Part shown: piece by piece, positions 35,601 through 43,816 of the stretch
How the letters are laid out: each line of letters begins with the position of its first letter
How positions within the stretch are numbered: the first letter of the stretch is position 1
NCBI GenBank assembly: GCA_903813345.2
Contig: CAIIXF020000003.1
Coordinates: forward strand, 6,779,815-6,843,814
Direction of reading: 5' to 3'
DNA length: 64,000 bases
Origin: Owenia fusiformis
Lineage: Eukaryota > Annelida > Polychaeta > Sabellida > Oweniidae
Notes under the pieces: generated by a model
What the model was told of the DNA's origin: nothing
Seen by the model: the letters and a program-made list of their open reading frames with translations, nothing else
Database searches by the model: none
Made by a program: the position numbers and the translations under genes

Positions 35601-35676
35601 CGTCATGGCAACATCTCTTCCCCATTCTGGACGTGTTGTTGAATTGTCAGAGAATGCACGGTTACAGATAGCTTGA
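20482..35676 (+). CDS. CLC-family chloride/proton exchanger, C-terminal part (10 spliced exons; 5' exons outside window)
   Basis: A membrane anion transporter, probably of intracellular organelles. Joined exons 20482-20676, 21129-21217, 27924-28051, 28805-28976, 30295-30466, 30800-30969, 31772-31945, 32133-32244, 35090-35185 and 35419-35676 give 521 residues with consistent phases. The content runs from the middle of the transmembrane core (GVIGGILGALFTFLN) through the anion-site block SSGLVVPML and the core helix block GVSRLTMSLTVIM to two cytosolic CBS domains, ending GLRHLTV, VVGIITRKDL and stop. Best resemblance from memory is the CLC-6/CLC-7/plant CLC branch. The gating-glutamate and GSGIP motifs are encoded upstream and not visible, so channel versus exchanger type is inferred. 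Both TLR genes lie 5' on the same strand, so the missing exons are probably beyond them. Confidence 0.92.
20915..21095. repeat. Dispersed MITE-like fragment ('CTGAACACCT' family)
   Basis: Repeats of 'TAATCTGAACACCTCT' near 20940-20980 and a terminal AAGTTTTACTG near 21085 match the layout at 61393-61560. Related ends occur near 27500-27560. It lies in the first intron of the CLC segment. Confidence 0.6.
21129..21217 (+). CDS. CLC exon 2 of window (source of the splice-site array)
   Basis: 29 codons plus 2 nt, SIVSTVSVFLPAAFSCSQYT then CVHPKDGQT, phase 0 in and 2 out. Acceptor CATTGCAG; donor ACAAG|GTAATA. The last ~43 nt and the first ~15 nt of the intron form the unit amplified downstream. 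Reading past the donor gives an immediate TAA stop. The segment encodes the end of a helix and the start of a lumenal loop. Confidence 0.87.
21170..21432 (+). repeat. Exon-2/5'-splice-site array, first block
   Basis: The genuine exon end (21170-21217) followed by about four more copies of the 57-58-bp unit, up to the TTAA where the 21433-23509 element is inserted. Each unit carries 43 nt of exon 2 and AAG|GTAAT. Confidence 0.93.
21433..23509. mobile_element. TTAA-flanked non-autonomous element (2077 bp) inserted in the array
   Basis: TTAA flanks both ends (21429-21432 and 23510-23513), inside the array-unit variant CACCTTAAAGATGG. Terminal inverted repeats are short and imperfect (AGGGATAATAACCTCAAGTA against the complement of the right end, AGCGGAAATAATGTCAGGTA). 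The GC content is higher than its surroundings. The inside holds a (GATAC)n run at about 22250-22275 and stretches rich in CGACAGT. No convincing coding region, so a piggyBac-type non-autonomous element is likely. Confidence 0.78.
23514..27490 (+). repeat. Exon-2/5'-splice-site array, main block (~69 copies)
   Basis: About 3.98 kb of a 57- or 58-bp unit: TATAGCCAATATACATGTGT, then GCACCCTAAAGATGGCCATA, then CAAGGTAATATTTGTA(CA). The unit is the last 43 nt of CLC exon 2 plus the start of its intron. Variants (GTAATAT/GTACATAT ends, GATGTTCATACAGAG, ATGTACATGTG insertions, TTTCCAATA) occur in higher-order blocks. Copy number is length divided by unit. Long minus-strand open frames across the array follow from the period and are not genes. 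Confidence 0.95.
27491..27923 (+). other. Intron sequence between the array and CLC exon 3
   Basis: AT-rich and non-coding. Near 27500-27560 is a remnant of the 'TGTTCTGATATATAG / TTTTACTG' repeat family. It ends in a good acceptor, CTTTATTTTTCAG, at 27923. Confidence 0.6.
27924..28051 (+). CDS. CLC exon 3 of window
   Basis: 128 nt (1 + 42 codons + 1), from PNCLGASQNPLHVEPSVSPY to GNYTWTNNTYNQ. It encodes a cysteine-containing lumenal loop with N-glycosylation sequons, resembling the 'FxCPxxxYN' loop of CLC-6 and plant CLC proteins. Donor CAAG|GTATTG. The end of the exon is triplicated with its donor. Confidence 0.9.
28038..28130 (+). repeat. 31-bp triplication of the exon-3 end and its 5' splice site
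   Basis: Three head-to-tail copies of a 31-bp unit, ACACATATAACCAAG|GTATT then GCCTTTTAGTT. The first copy spans the real exon/intron border. Using a later donor adds 31 nt and an in-frame TAG in the unit. Confidence 0.95.
28131..28804 (+). other. Intron sequence between CLC exons 3 and 4
   Basis: Non-coding. Around 28525-28660 it contains alternating 'TTGATTCAACGT / CGACATTG' elements on both strands, suggesting a decayed inverted-repeat element. It ends with the acceptor TTATACTTTCAG. Confidence 0.5.
28805..28976 (+). CDS. CLC exon 4 of window
   Basis: 172 nt (2 + 56 codons + 2), V|ATLLFVTGEKAIHHLFSR to SSGLVVPM. It contains the conserved YFLLACWTAGTSISSGLVVP block that contributes to the anion pathway in CLC proteins. 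Donor CT|GTAAGT. Confidence 0.93.
29034..29480. mobile_element. MITE in CLC intron (~445 bp)
   Basis: Long imperfect terminal inverted repeats. CCCATAAGAAGTCGATTCTT and TTGTTTTGTGTCC on the left match the complement of GGACGCAAAACAAAG and AATCTACTTCTTATGG on the right, and CATGCAAG / CGTGCAAG follow on both sides. TA borders both ends. No coding potential. Confidence 0.75.
29716..30251. mobile_element. MITE in CLC intron (~535 bp, 'AAACCTGT..GTGGAACACC' ends)
   Basis: The left end, ACAGTACTAAAACCTG then TCTAAGTGGAACACC, and the right end, GGTGTTCCACTTTACAGG then TTTCACTGTA, are inverted repeats. Inside are further inverted segments (29840-29950, and 30020-30095 with TGAGATTGTC / GACAATCTCA). 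Non-autonomous, family not named. Confidence 0.75.
30295..30466 (+). CDS. CLC exon 5 of window
   Basis: 172 nt (1 + 57 codons), FIGGLYGRIIGRALVSMFGV to GGVSRLTMSLTVIM, phase 0 out. Covers the conserved PGAFALVGAASFFGG helix and the SRLTMSLTVIM segment. Acceptor TTTTTCAG, donor ATG|GTAAGG. Confidence 0.94.
30800..30969 (+). CDS. CLC exon 6 of window
   Basis: 56 codons + 2 nt, MEITNDIQFLLLIMVAIMVA to PVIVHGSNE. Encodes the last transmembrane helix, the AKWVGDF motif and the linker to the CBS domains (KCIPFLDAEP). Donor AC|GTAAGT. Confidence 0.93.
31235..31272. promoter_or_regulatory. 38-bp palindrome with an E-box flanked by ETS-type sites
   Basis: The centre CGGAAGTCACGTGACTTCCG is a perfect 20-bp palindrome; the outer arms (GATATTCA ... 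TGAATATC) extend it with one mismatch per arm. It holds CACGTG between two CGGAAG cores. Binding by bHLH or ETS factors is inference; a transposon hairpin is the alternative. Confidence 0.55.
31474..31583. repeat. Large inverted repeat (hairpin arms ~45 bp)
   Basis: TTTAATTCTATT, GTGAATACCTGTG and CTTTCACAAG on the left arm recur as complements on the right, with a loop of about 15 bp around 31525-31540. It could be a decayed palindromic MITE in the CLC intron. Confidence 0.75.
31772..31945 (+). CDS. CLC exon 7 of window (CBS domain 1)
   Basis: 174 nt (1 + 57 codons + 2), VNLELYCAKHIMSTPADTVN to QYFHGFIT. Encodes the first cytosolic CBS domain, with the IMSTP start and the GGFPVVKKD strand. 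Acceptor CCTTGCAG, donor CAAG|GTAATG. Confidence 0.93.
32133..32244 (+). CDS. CLC exon 8 of window
   Basis: 112 nt (1 + 37 codons), R|LELTVLLKNEDTFETEID to EVTHTEYEQ. End of CBS 1 (LTVLLKN) and an acidic linker. Acceptor TTTATAG, donor CAG|GTGCAT. Confidence 0.88.
32636..32850. other. Low-complexity intron stretch
   Basis: Alternating T-rich and GGCC/GGCCTT blocks, plus a run of nine or more G near 32829. No coding signal. Confidence 0.5.
33770..34860. repeat. Direct repeat pair in CLC intron (33770-33850 and 34755-34838)
   Basis: Both copies carry GGAAACTTC, GATTAGCTTT-type and TTTTTGGGATCAACAATAG blocks and CATTGTATAAAG. They lie about 985 bp apart in the same orientation. Confidence 0.75.
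34290..34725. repeat. Inverted repeat arm upstream of the last two CLC exons
   Basis: Matches 36070-36440 in opposite orientation. Shared blocks are AAAATTAAATTTTC, GGGGAGATTCCCCATAGA-like, AAATATCTTTTCTTGT, CCACCTGGTGGTGAAA / TTTTCACCACCAG and AATATTCAAGTT. The arms flank about 1.3 kb that includes exons 9 and 10. Confidence 0.75.
35090..35185 (+). CDS. CLC exon 9 of window
   Basis: 32 codons in phase 0, LTLDKLSQPEQMQAMLQQYL then DDDRYKDLYINL, in the linker between CBS 1 and CBS 2. The acceptor has a long T run (TTTTTTTTTTAG); donor TTA|GTGAGT. Confidence 0.9.
35419..35676 (+). CDS. CLC exon 10 of window (CBS domain 2 and stop)
   Basis: 85 codons plus TGA. It starts NPYINQSAVTVQDRFSLHRT and contains the diagnostic CLC CBS-2 block FRTLGLRHLTV, VVGIITRKDL, then a ~30-residue tail. 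The stop TGA at 35674-35676 is directly followed by a strong donor-like G|GTAAGT, so an intron in the 3' UTR is possible. Confidence 0.93.
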   Translation, partial: NPYINQSAVTVQDRFSLHRTYIIFRTLGLRHLTVTNHHNKVVGIITRKDLMGFNMEEKLQVVMATSLPHSGRVVELSENARLQIA

Positions 35677-36069
35677 GGTAAGTGCGCCATCTATTATTTC
35701 AGATCACTAGGTTGAAATTTGACTTGATACAGTACAGACTTAAAAATTAAGATCTTAGAAATCTTAGAAGTTCCATAACATTTTCTGAACAATATCATGC
35801 AAGCCTGAAAAATTGATAGATGTCATCCTTCAGCAATGGGAATATAAAACATGTGGTTAACAAAAATAATTTTTATCTCAACTGATAGATGTCATATTGT
35901 GCCTATGGAATGTAAAACAACATAAAACCTTAGTTTCTGTAAATAAACCTATTCAAATATTTATAGATGTCAGTTGTAGTAAAGTCTCTTAGGCGAGACA
36001 AAGTCTGTTTTGGTCATACAGTGTGGGGTTGATCATTTTTTGTTTAATGTCTAATTACCATGATGCGAT

Positions 36070-36440
36070 TAAGTAGTAACCATTTTCACCACCAGCTAAA
36101 TAACATGGCAGAGTATAAGAAAATTCCCTTGAACTTGAATATTCATCAGTTTTTGTTGTTCAATTTTCATATTACTCTTGTGTATCTGATAATTGAAATA
36201 TGTCCAGTAAAAGAAAATATTATCTGTCCAATACAAGAAAACATATTTCACTATTTGAGATTTTATAACATGGGGTCGATTTGGAATCTCCCTGACCTGG
36301 AAACCTCATTTTCAAAGAAAATTAAATTTTCAAAGTTGATGAACACTTTTTAAAACCACATTTCTAGATGTAATTTTACATTTGGATTTCAAATATGATA
36401 TCACTTGACGGAATTTTGAATCAAGATTATTTCTACAAGC
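36070..36440. repeat. Inverted repeat arm downstream of CLC
   Basis: Opposite-orientation partner of 34290-34725, probably two copies of one dispersed element. It lies about 400 bp past the CLC stop codon. Confidence 0.75.
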
Positions 36441-36529
36441 ATCTAGTCTATTCTCCCCCCCTGGACTGTCTGTGATAGATAAGAATCAGTATAGATTTTT
36501 ATCACACCATCGGTGGGATATAGTCGTCA

Positions 36530-36572
36530 TACTGGTCGTGGTCGTGGTCGTGATCGTGATCGTGATCGTCCC
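36530..36572. repeat. Hexanucleotide repeat (GTCGTG/GATCGT)
   Basis: About six copies of a 6-bp unit in a short block. Confidence 0.85.
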
Positions 36573-36574
36573 GC

Positions 36575-36990
36575 TTTTTGTCATTGCCGTTTAAGGAAAA
36601 CTGCTCATCAGATTTTCTCCAAATTCGCAGAGATGATAGAGTATATGAAGTACTAGAGCTGATTAACATTTGGGTGGCCATCTTGTTTTCTGGCGGCCAT
36701 TTTGAAGGTTTTTCGAAAAATCTTGTCATCGCCATTTCAGGAAAACCGCTCATTGGATTTCCTTCAAATTTACACAAATGATAGAGGATATCAAGTACTA
36801 GAGCTGATTAACTTTTGGGCGGCCATCTTGTTTTCTGGCAGCCATTTTGAAGATTTTTCGAAAAATCTTGTCATCGCCATTTCAGAAAATCCGCTCATCG
36901 GATTTCCTTCAAATTTAAACACATGATAGAGGATATCAAGTACTAGAGCTGATTAACTTTTGGGCAGCCATCTTGTTTTCTTGTTCTTGA
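36575..36990. repeat. 145-bp tandem repeat, about 2.8 copies
   Basis: TCATTGCCGT (36581), TCATCGCCAT (36726) and TCATCGCCAT (36871) mark unit starts. Units share ACTAGAGCTGATTAAC, GGCCATCTTGTTTTC and TTTTTCGAAAAATCTTG. Confidence 0.92.
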
Positions 36991-38399
36991 AATTTGTAAA
37001 CATAATAGGAGAACAGTTTTCCTGGTTCATAGTGTCTGCCTATTTGATGGTGTGATCTCGTTCACGTCCTGTGCCTTGTTTTAAATCATGACCCTTCTGA
37101 AACGTTTTTCTACTTGCCTCGATCTGTTTCCATCTATTTTCTCTGTCATTGTTTTTCACCAAATTGTCTTTCCATTAAAAGACCTTTTGGTGTTTTGTTT
37201 TTATTTACATTGGATTATTTAATTTAAAATGTTACACTAGCATTTTTAACATTGCATTTGAGAATCTCCAGGGTTATTGTTAGTTCATTTTGACATTATA
37301 CAGGGAAAATTATAAAATAAATTCTTAATTGAAAGGTCACACAAATATTGATGGTTCCAGGATGGATGTTAAGGGAGTTGTCCAATGTCCAAGCCCCCTC
37401 TTAAGTGAATATTTTTTTGTTGACGTTTCATTTTTTGTTATTTCTTCTTTATCCTTGTCCATAGTATAAGCAAAATCAAAAAATGATGACATGTTGTAAT
37501 GTTATAGCAACCATTGTGACCTTTGATAGGCATTCAAATGTCTGTCTGATCTTATTGGCCTCAAGCACAGCTTTCTTTGAATTTTGAATGTGAAATAAAT
37601 GTGGTGAATTGTAGAGAATTTCCTGCACTCTCTTGGAAAAACTGGTACAGCCTTGACATACTTACCTCAAAATCCTCACCTATATCTGAGAACCTAAAAG
37701 TCTAAAACTAACACAAAATTTACATAAAGCATATTCATACTGACTAATACGTCATGTCATGACATCTTAAGAGTCAATAAAAGATATATATATACATCTC
37801 CAGATTGTAAATCAGATGTCACATAAAGTTTTAAATGGAAGAATTTTTTGGGGTTCAATGCAAGAATAAGTATTTTCTATTTTTACATTTTTTCTGAGAA
37901 TTATATATTATGTTTCTAAGTTCTTTTGACACATCATAAATTATGTTTCTGGAAATACTGTCTCTATGACTTTGAGAGGTTCAGGGTAATAGGCAAGTCG
38001 CCATCACTCTGTTGTATTTTTCATAACATTTGATTATATCATGATATGATTTACCATTGGAGATACAATATTTTAAGGAGTTCACAATACTTTGCATGAC
38101 TGCTTACGATCCAAAATTTTCTAGAAGCATGACCCATGACTCCCCCCATTCTGCAAGCATTGTATTTAGAAATAAATAAATATGTAATATATATTTTATT
38201 TTTATACATTTAAAGTATTGGCTTTATGGCTGTTTCTTTCTTTCTTGCTTTTTCCACTCTATTTTGGATATAAAACATGACCATTTCAAATTCTTGTTCA
38301 ATGAAAGGGGCTGTTTGTCTTTTGGAGCTTCCTTTGTAAAGATTCTCCTCACCTGTTACGAGAATATTGTCTGTTCTTTGCTATAGCATGTGTTGCCTG
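36991..38399. other. No gene seen
   Basis: AT-rich sequence 3' of the CLC gene. Possible polyadenylation signals (AATAAA near 37310 and 37595) might serve the CLC transcript. No coding signal. Confidence 0.5.
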
Positions 38400-38575
38400 T
38401 CCCCCAAAAGGCCGTCTGCTTACTCTTATTTCTCCCAATTCCTCTCTAAAATTTGAATAAAGTGTTGGATTTTTTGGAATTTTCATACAATTTAGAGTGT
38501 CTAGTTCATGCCTATTTATTTCATTTCATTCTCATTCCTCTATTTTTGTCACATTTTACAATTTAAAAGATGACC
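38400..38575 (+). repeat. Dispersed ~170-bp repeat family, copy 1
   Basis: Landmarks of the family: CCGTCTGCT at the start, TTTCTCTCTAAAATTTGAAT, TACAATTTAGAGTGT, CATGCCTGTTTA and a terminal TTTAAAA-type tract followed by CATGACC. This copy is full length in plus orientation. Confidence 0.85.
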
Positions 38576-40248
38576 CTCAGAAATTTTTCTTATGAGCTCA
38601 GTAACTGCAGGTCGTGGGAAAGATGCTCATCCTCACTTTGGTTTTTTGTTGTTTTTAATATTTCATTTTTATTTGTACCTGTTGTTCAATGTCTGTCTTG
38701 CTATAACTTGTGGCAACCCTTTGTAAGATCAATTTCAAATCATACTCTTTCAATCCCTTATAAACTTGACTAGCTCTTGGTCACTCTTAGTTTAAAATTG
38801 CCAGCTCTACCATGATTTTCTATGTACCGTATTCTCTCCAATGAGTGCACAGTTCCAATCAGAGCACATAAAACTTTTATGTTGAATACAGTCTAAAGAA
38901 GGCTCAAAGTTTCAATTATTTACATAACAAGATATCGATTGATGATTAAATTTGATGCAGAAAAAGAAATACAAGAGTTGTAGAGTATGTAAACCTTAGT
39001 GACAACAACTAAAAAGATTATCAGCGATAATTTTTCTTAATTGTTTGTATGTACGCTTTTTGGAATCTCTCAATATCTTACCCTTTTAAATCTTAATTTG
39101 GAAACTGCACTGTACGCTCAATAGAAAGAATATAATAAATAAAATTATTTTGCATGGGTCTGTTAATAAATACTCTCTTTCAGTTATTGCTCCTAGTCAG
39201 AGGGGGGGGGTCTACTCACTTACTCTGAGCTCAGGGTAACTTTGTGAAAAACATTTCTTTAAGAAGGAGATTGGTTTTATCAACAGATTTAACTGCCATC
39301 AATTCATTTAAGTACAGCTCATATCCGAAGGACCCAGCCACCAGTGGCATATTCCTCAATGATTATGTAGAATTTAAAGATTCAAAACATGCTAAACAAT
39401 GATATGAGAAAAAAGGCATTTTCAAAGCAGATAAAACGCACAATAAAGTTTGAAAACACCGATAAAAAAAATAAAAAAATGATGAAATGCTGACACAACA
39501 TTTTTTGTGGGTAAAGTGGGTGCTGAGTTGAATATTGAGGTATTACATGGTTGCATTGATAAAGATGCATCTACATGTAGCTAGTTTGGGAAGAGTTGTC
39601 ATGGTAACAATTACTAAATAATGCTTATAAAAATGTGAAAGACAATCGCCTGAACAGTATAAAAGTTCCTTTTCCTTTGGTCCTTCAACATTTTTTTACA
39701 AAAACTTAATGTTCTCACTCCTCCTTAGCAGAAAATCAGAAAAATAAAAATAGTTTTGATTTTAGTTCCTGATATTGATAGCTATAGTCATACTTACCTT
39801 TTTGGCTTTGCTACCACAACCCCATCATGATGGCATCTTATTTCTTCTCCATCCTGAGGTGTTTCAGGTGAAGCAGAAAGATTCCATGAGGGTCAGAATG
39901 ACCACAGCCCCTAATCTTAATTTTGATATAAGAAATTTAATTCTGATCAGTATTGAGCTTGTCACATTTTTATCTGAAAAAGTTGAAATCAAATCAAGGG
40001 TGGTTTGATAGAATGCCCATAGCAGTATAAAGTAAATAATGCTCTAGGATTTGCCTTTTGCATTTGTCATGATTGTGTGTTCCATAAATAAAAGTACATC
40101 TCCTTGATTTCTATTTTGGTTTTAAGTCAAAATGATTTACTCCCAGAAAGTACTGTACACCTTTAATTGCAGAACATAAACTTTACTTAGACTTTTAGAG
40201 ACATTTTGCACAGATGCGACATAATATAATATGACTTTAATCTTTACG
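38576..40248. other. No gene seen
   Basis: AT-rich. 39825-39905 resembles parts of 10303-10665 (CATCATGAT, TTTCAGGTGAAGCAGAAAGA), so a dispersed element remnant lies here. A short G run occurs near 39202. Confidence 0.5.
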
Positions 40249-40515
40249 AAACTTCTTTCGTATAGATATATTGCAGAATAGAATTTAAACTGGATAGTCA
40301 ATCAGTTTCACCAATGGAGTGAAAATAGTGAAAAAAGAGACAATTTTAGTGATACAATGATCAGAGGAGTGGGTGGGAGTACGAGACTTCTTTCGTATAG
40401 ATATATTGTAGATTGGGTTTAAACTGGATAGTCAATCAGTTTCACCAATGAAGTGAAAATAGTGAAATAAAGAGACAATTTTAGTGATACAATTATCAGA
40501 GGAGTGGGTGGGGAT
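40249..40515. repeat. ~136-bp direct tandem duplication
   Basis: Two copies, starting ACTTCTTTCGTATAGATATA near 40250 and 40386, both with TTTAAACTGGATAGTCAATC and ending AGAGGAGTGGGTGGG. Confidence 0.92.
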
Positions 40516-41082
40516 GTTCAGCTTTCGTTTTGAGAACCATAAGGACAGGTGGACCAGTGAGGAAAATATATATCTCTGGGAACCATCTTCAATTATTCAT
40601 AACAAAATCGCAGACGTCACATCCCTTACAAGTTACTTAAACACATGCACGTCTCACGGAATTCATTTTTGCTAGTTTTGAATGGGGTAATGAAATGAGC
40701 CAATTTTAAATCCTGTATTTAAAGATATCTAAGGAGAGTTCTTTGTACTTGGGCCTAATTCTTTTTTATCAATTCTACGTTATTTTATTATTTATTAAGA
40801 ACGAACTAGCAAACAAAGAAACAAGCAAATGGTCAGATAAAAATAGAAACAAGCAAGTTGACAAACAAACATGTTACACCTTGACTATTAAAATAGATTC
40901 CACTTGCATGTGCTTTGATGGAATTACATTTATATATAAAACAGCTCCTGTATGATGCAAGTAGTATGGAAGATCTGCCTACCTCCCTCGAAGTTGAAAA
41001 ATGGGACATTTTGGAAAATGGGATTAGAATTCTGAAAAACTGGAGCCAAATATGTTAAAACAAATCTCACCTTTTCTGCTCC

Positions 41083-41102
41083 CCTCCCCCCCCCCCCCCC
41101 CC
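41083..41102. repeat. Poly-C run
   Basis: An almost pure run of about 20 C. Such runs are prone to length error in sequencing. Confidence 0.9.
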
Positions 41103-41344
41103 GTTCTCCATCGATTTCCAGATCCTCCCCACTGTAATACGCAAATTTGATATGTAGTGTTCTGCCATGTCCACGATTGATTGCCTAATACTCCCAAACT
41201 GACACAGCAATGTCACACAAAATATATTTGACATTTTTTACATAAGCTGAGGGTTTCCCATGACCCTTACATTGTTTGTGAATACATATGTTCCTACAAC
41301 ATCCCTGCAATGCTTTGGATATGTTAAAAATGCCCTAACTACAT

Positions 41345-41525
41345 CATAATCTTTCCGTCTGCTTGTATCATTTCACTCAGTTTCTCTATAAAATTTGAAT
41401 GAAGTATCAGATTTTTGGGTATTTCTACACCATTTGGAATGTTGACTACATGTCCATATTATTTATTTGCCCCAGATTTCACTTTCTTATATACTATTTT
41501 GAATTTTAAAGCATCAATGTGTGTT
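41345..41525 (+). repeat. Dispersed ~170-bp repeat family, copy 2
   Basis: Diverged plus-orientation copy: CCGTCTGCTTG, AGTTTCTCTATAAAATTTGA, CCATTTGGAATGTTGACTAC, TTTTGAATTTTAAAGC. Confidence 0.8.
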
Positions 41526-41689
41526 GTTTTTTCCAGGGTAAATTGTGTTGTGATCGGGGTTGGGGAATGTTGAGGGTAAAGTTTTTACAGCCTTTTCCTT
41601 TCACCTGGTCTTAAATTGTAGAGAATAGTATCTTCCCACGATGATCTTCAAACGTCAACAACAAAGTCATGCTCCAAAATGTTAACCAT

Positions 41690-41845
41690 GCCAGAAGAGA
41701 AGAGGAATAAAGGAGAAGTCCGTGTTCTTGAAATTTTGTGGCATGCACTATTGGACAATAAAGTGGAAAAGAGAGTTTAAGAAATAAAGGAAAAGTCAGA
41801 CTTATTGTGTTCTTGAAATATTGTGACATGCACTATTTAACAAAT
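41690..41845. repeat. Imperfect tandem duplication, period ~100 bp
   Basis: GTGTTCTTGAAAT(A)TTGTG then CATGCACTATT occurs twice (about 41722 and 41809), each preceded by AATAAAGGA(G/A)AAGTC. Confidence 0.8.
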
Positions 41846-43251
41846 ATACTGTGGCTATTTATTAGATTCCAGATTTCTAAACAAAGAGTGCCCATATTGG
41901 TCAAGAATTTTTACTAAAGAGTGAAAAGTGTGAAACAAACAAAGTACATGTAACATGAAATAATCATAATATTATTACTCAATATTATTCAATTTTCTTT
42001 CAGAGATCTTTCATTGTTTGTTTCATGAACTCTTGAATTACCATATCAATATAGAATATACCCATATTACCCTCTCCCATAGTATTCAATGATAATGAAA
42101 TGGGATAAACCAAGCACTAATGATATAAATGCCTTTAATATGTCTTGTTAATTTGCATTATAATAAATCCAAATCTCACAAATTAAAAAATGTCAAAAAT
42201 GATGATTTTCGGAAATATTTGGCAAAACTTAACTCCTTGACGTCGGATCGATCATATATGATCGATTTGACGGGTTTATGACGTCACCTGATAAAGAAAA
42301 ATCTTACCAAAATATAATTGCATCTTTCCACGCTATTTCCCTATAATTGTTATATAAAGTTGTGAAATAAATATAAATACATTCATAGAATACTGCTTTG
42401 TTCACTTATTTTGACCAATTTTGTTGTTATTGACCAAAAAATAATGCAAAAGAAAAAATTTAAATATTTTTGAAATTATTGATTTCCGGTTCGACCAAGA
42501 GGCTGAACCGCGAAATTTAAAATATAATTATTGAAATATCAAGCCATCTAGGGGCAACAGATGCACTTTCTGAGACTAGTTTCAAGTATTATAATACTAG
42601 GGGTATCAGCGAACGTAGAGAAGATGAGCTAGATTGATGAAAAAGGTTAGAATACGTTCGTTTTCATTCAAGTCAATCAAGGCCCGATTTCTGAGAAAAA
42701 TTCAATTTTCAATCTAAAAATATTTTCTCAATATCCATGCTTTGTGAGGTCAGTTCATCAATATTTCCAATTGAAACACATATATAGGGTGTAAAGGGTT
42801 ACTATATTGTTAATTTTACTACCTTTATGCACCTACAAAACCTTGAATGGCAGATGAATTCACTCTGTTAATTTTTATGGCCGATTTTATAGTGGGCGAT
42901 AATAGGTGAAAAGCTTTATTTTTTCACTATTTTTCGTCTTTCCTCACTCTTATAGCTACTGTAAGATGTCATGGCACATTAAAATCTTGTTGCAAGGTGT
43001 GTAGGACAATCAACACAAATATATTTTGAAAAATGTTGAGTAGTATAGGGAGGGGGGCATAGGAATTCAGGGGGGAGCATAGGGATTCAGGGGGGGGGTG
43101 TATCAGAAGCCTTTGTTGGGGAAACCCATGGAAGGCCAAGCAGTTTGAGGATTAATTGCATGTTCATGATCTATCTGGTTTATTAGCAATCAAACATAAT
43201 GAGTACATGAACAAACAGACATTCACAAGCAGAAATTTGCTTTTAACACAT

Positions 43252-43474
43252 TGTAATGATCTGATAGATCGGTAGATATTGATTGGTTATTGGTTATTGA
43301 TGTGAGTCTATAGAATATAATAATGACAAGCACAAGATGTAGTGTGTTCACTCATGGTGTATATTCTTATAACTGATGAACCAGGATGTCTCCTGGTAAG
43401 ATGATACATATGGGTACATGTGGTCAGTGGTCAGTTAGTACAACATATGGTATTATATAAATGAGGTCATTACA
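43252..43474 (-). repeat. 3' LTR of the Ty3/gypsy element
   Basis: 223 bp, identical by eye to 47795-48017. In minus orientation it starts TGTAATGACC and has a TATA-like TTTATATAATA about 12 bp in. Confidence 0.96.
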
Positions 43475-43485
43475 TCCCTCCTTTT
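43475..43485 (-). other. Polypurine tract
   Basis: On the minus strand AAAAGGAGGGA directly precedes the 3' LTR, the expected priming site for plus-strand synthesis. Confidence 0.9.
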
Positions 43486-43816
43486 GTTTAGATTAGAAAA
43501 TACATATACAGGTTTTGAACTTATGATATAGAGATAATATAAGTTATGATATAGCAGTAATATAAACAGTATTGTACATAAAGATTATGGTAATTCACTT
43601 TGCTGATTTGCACTATAACAATAGATAGTTTCTGGTAGATCAGCTGATGTGATAATAATCTCAAGAGTTCATGACTTATGATAATGAGGGTTACTCTGTG
43701 GTCAAGTGTCTGTTTATAAACATTCCATAGTAAAAGTCAATGTTTGTAAACATTCCATAGTATTTCAGATTTCATTCATGGAACTGGGTCAAACTAAAGT
43801 TCATTGTGTATCAGCT

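Noticed and set aside
35451-35690. 79-codon minus-strand ORF
   Set aside because: Antisense shadow of CLC exon 10.
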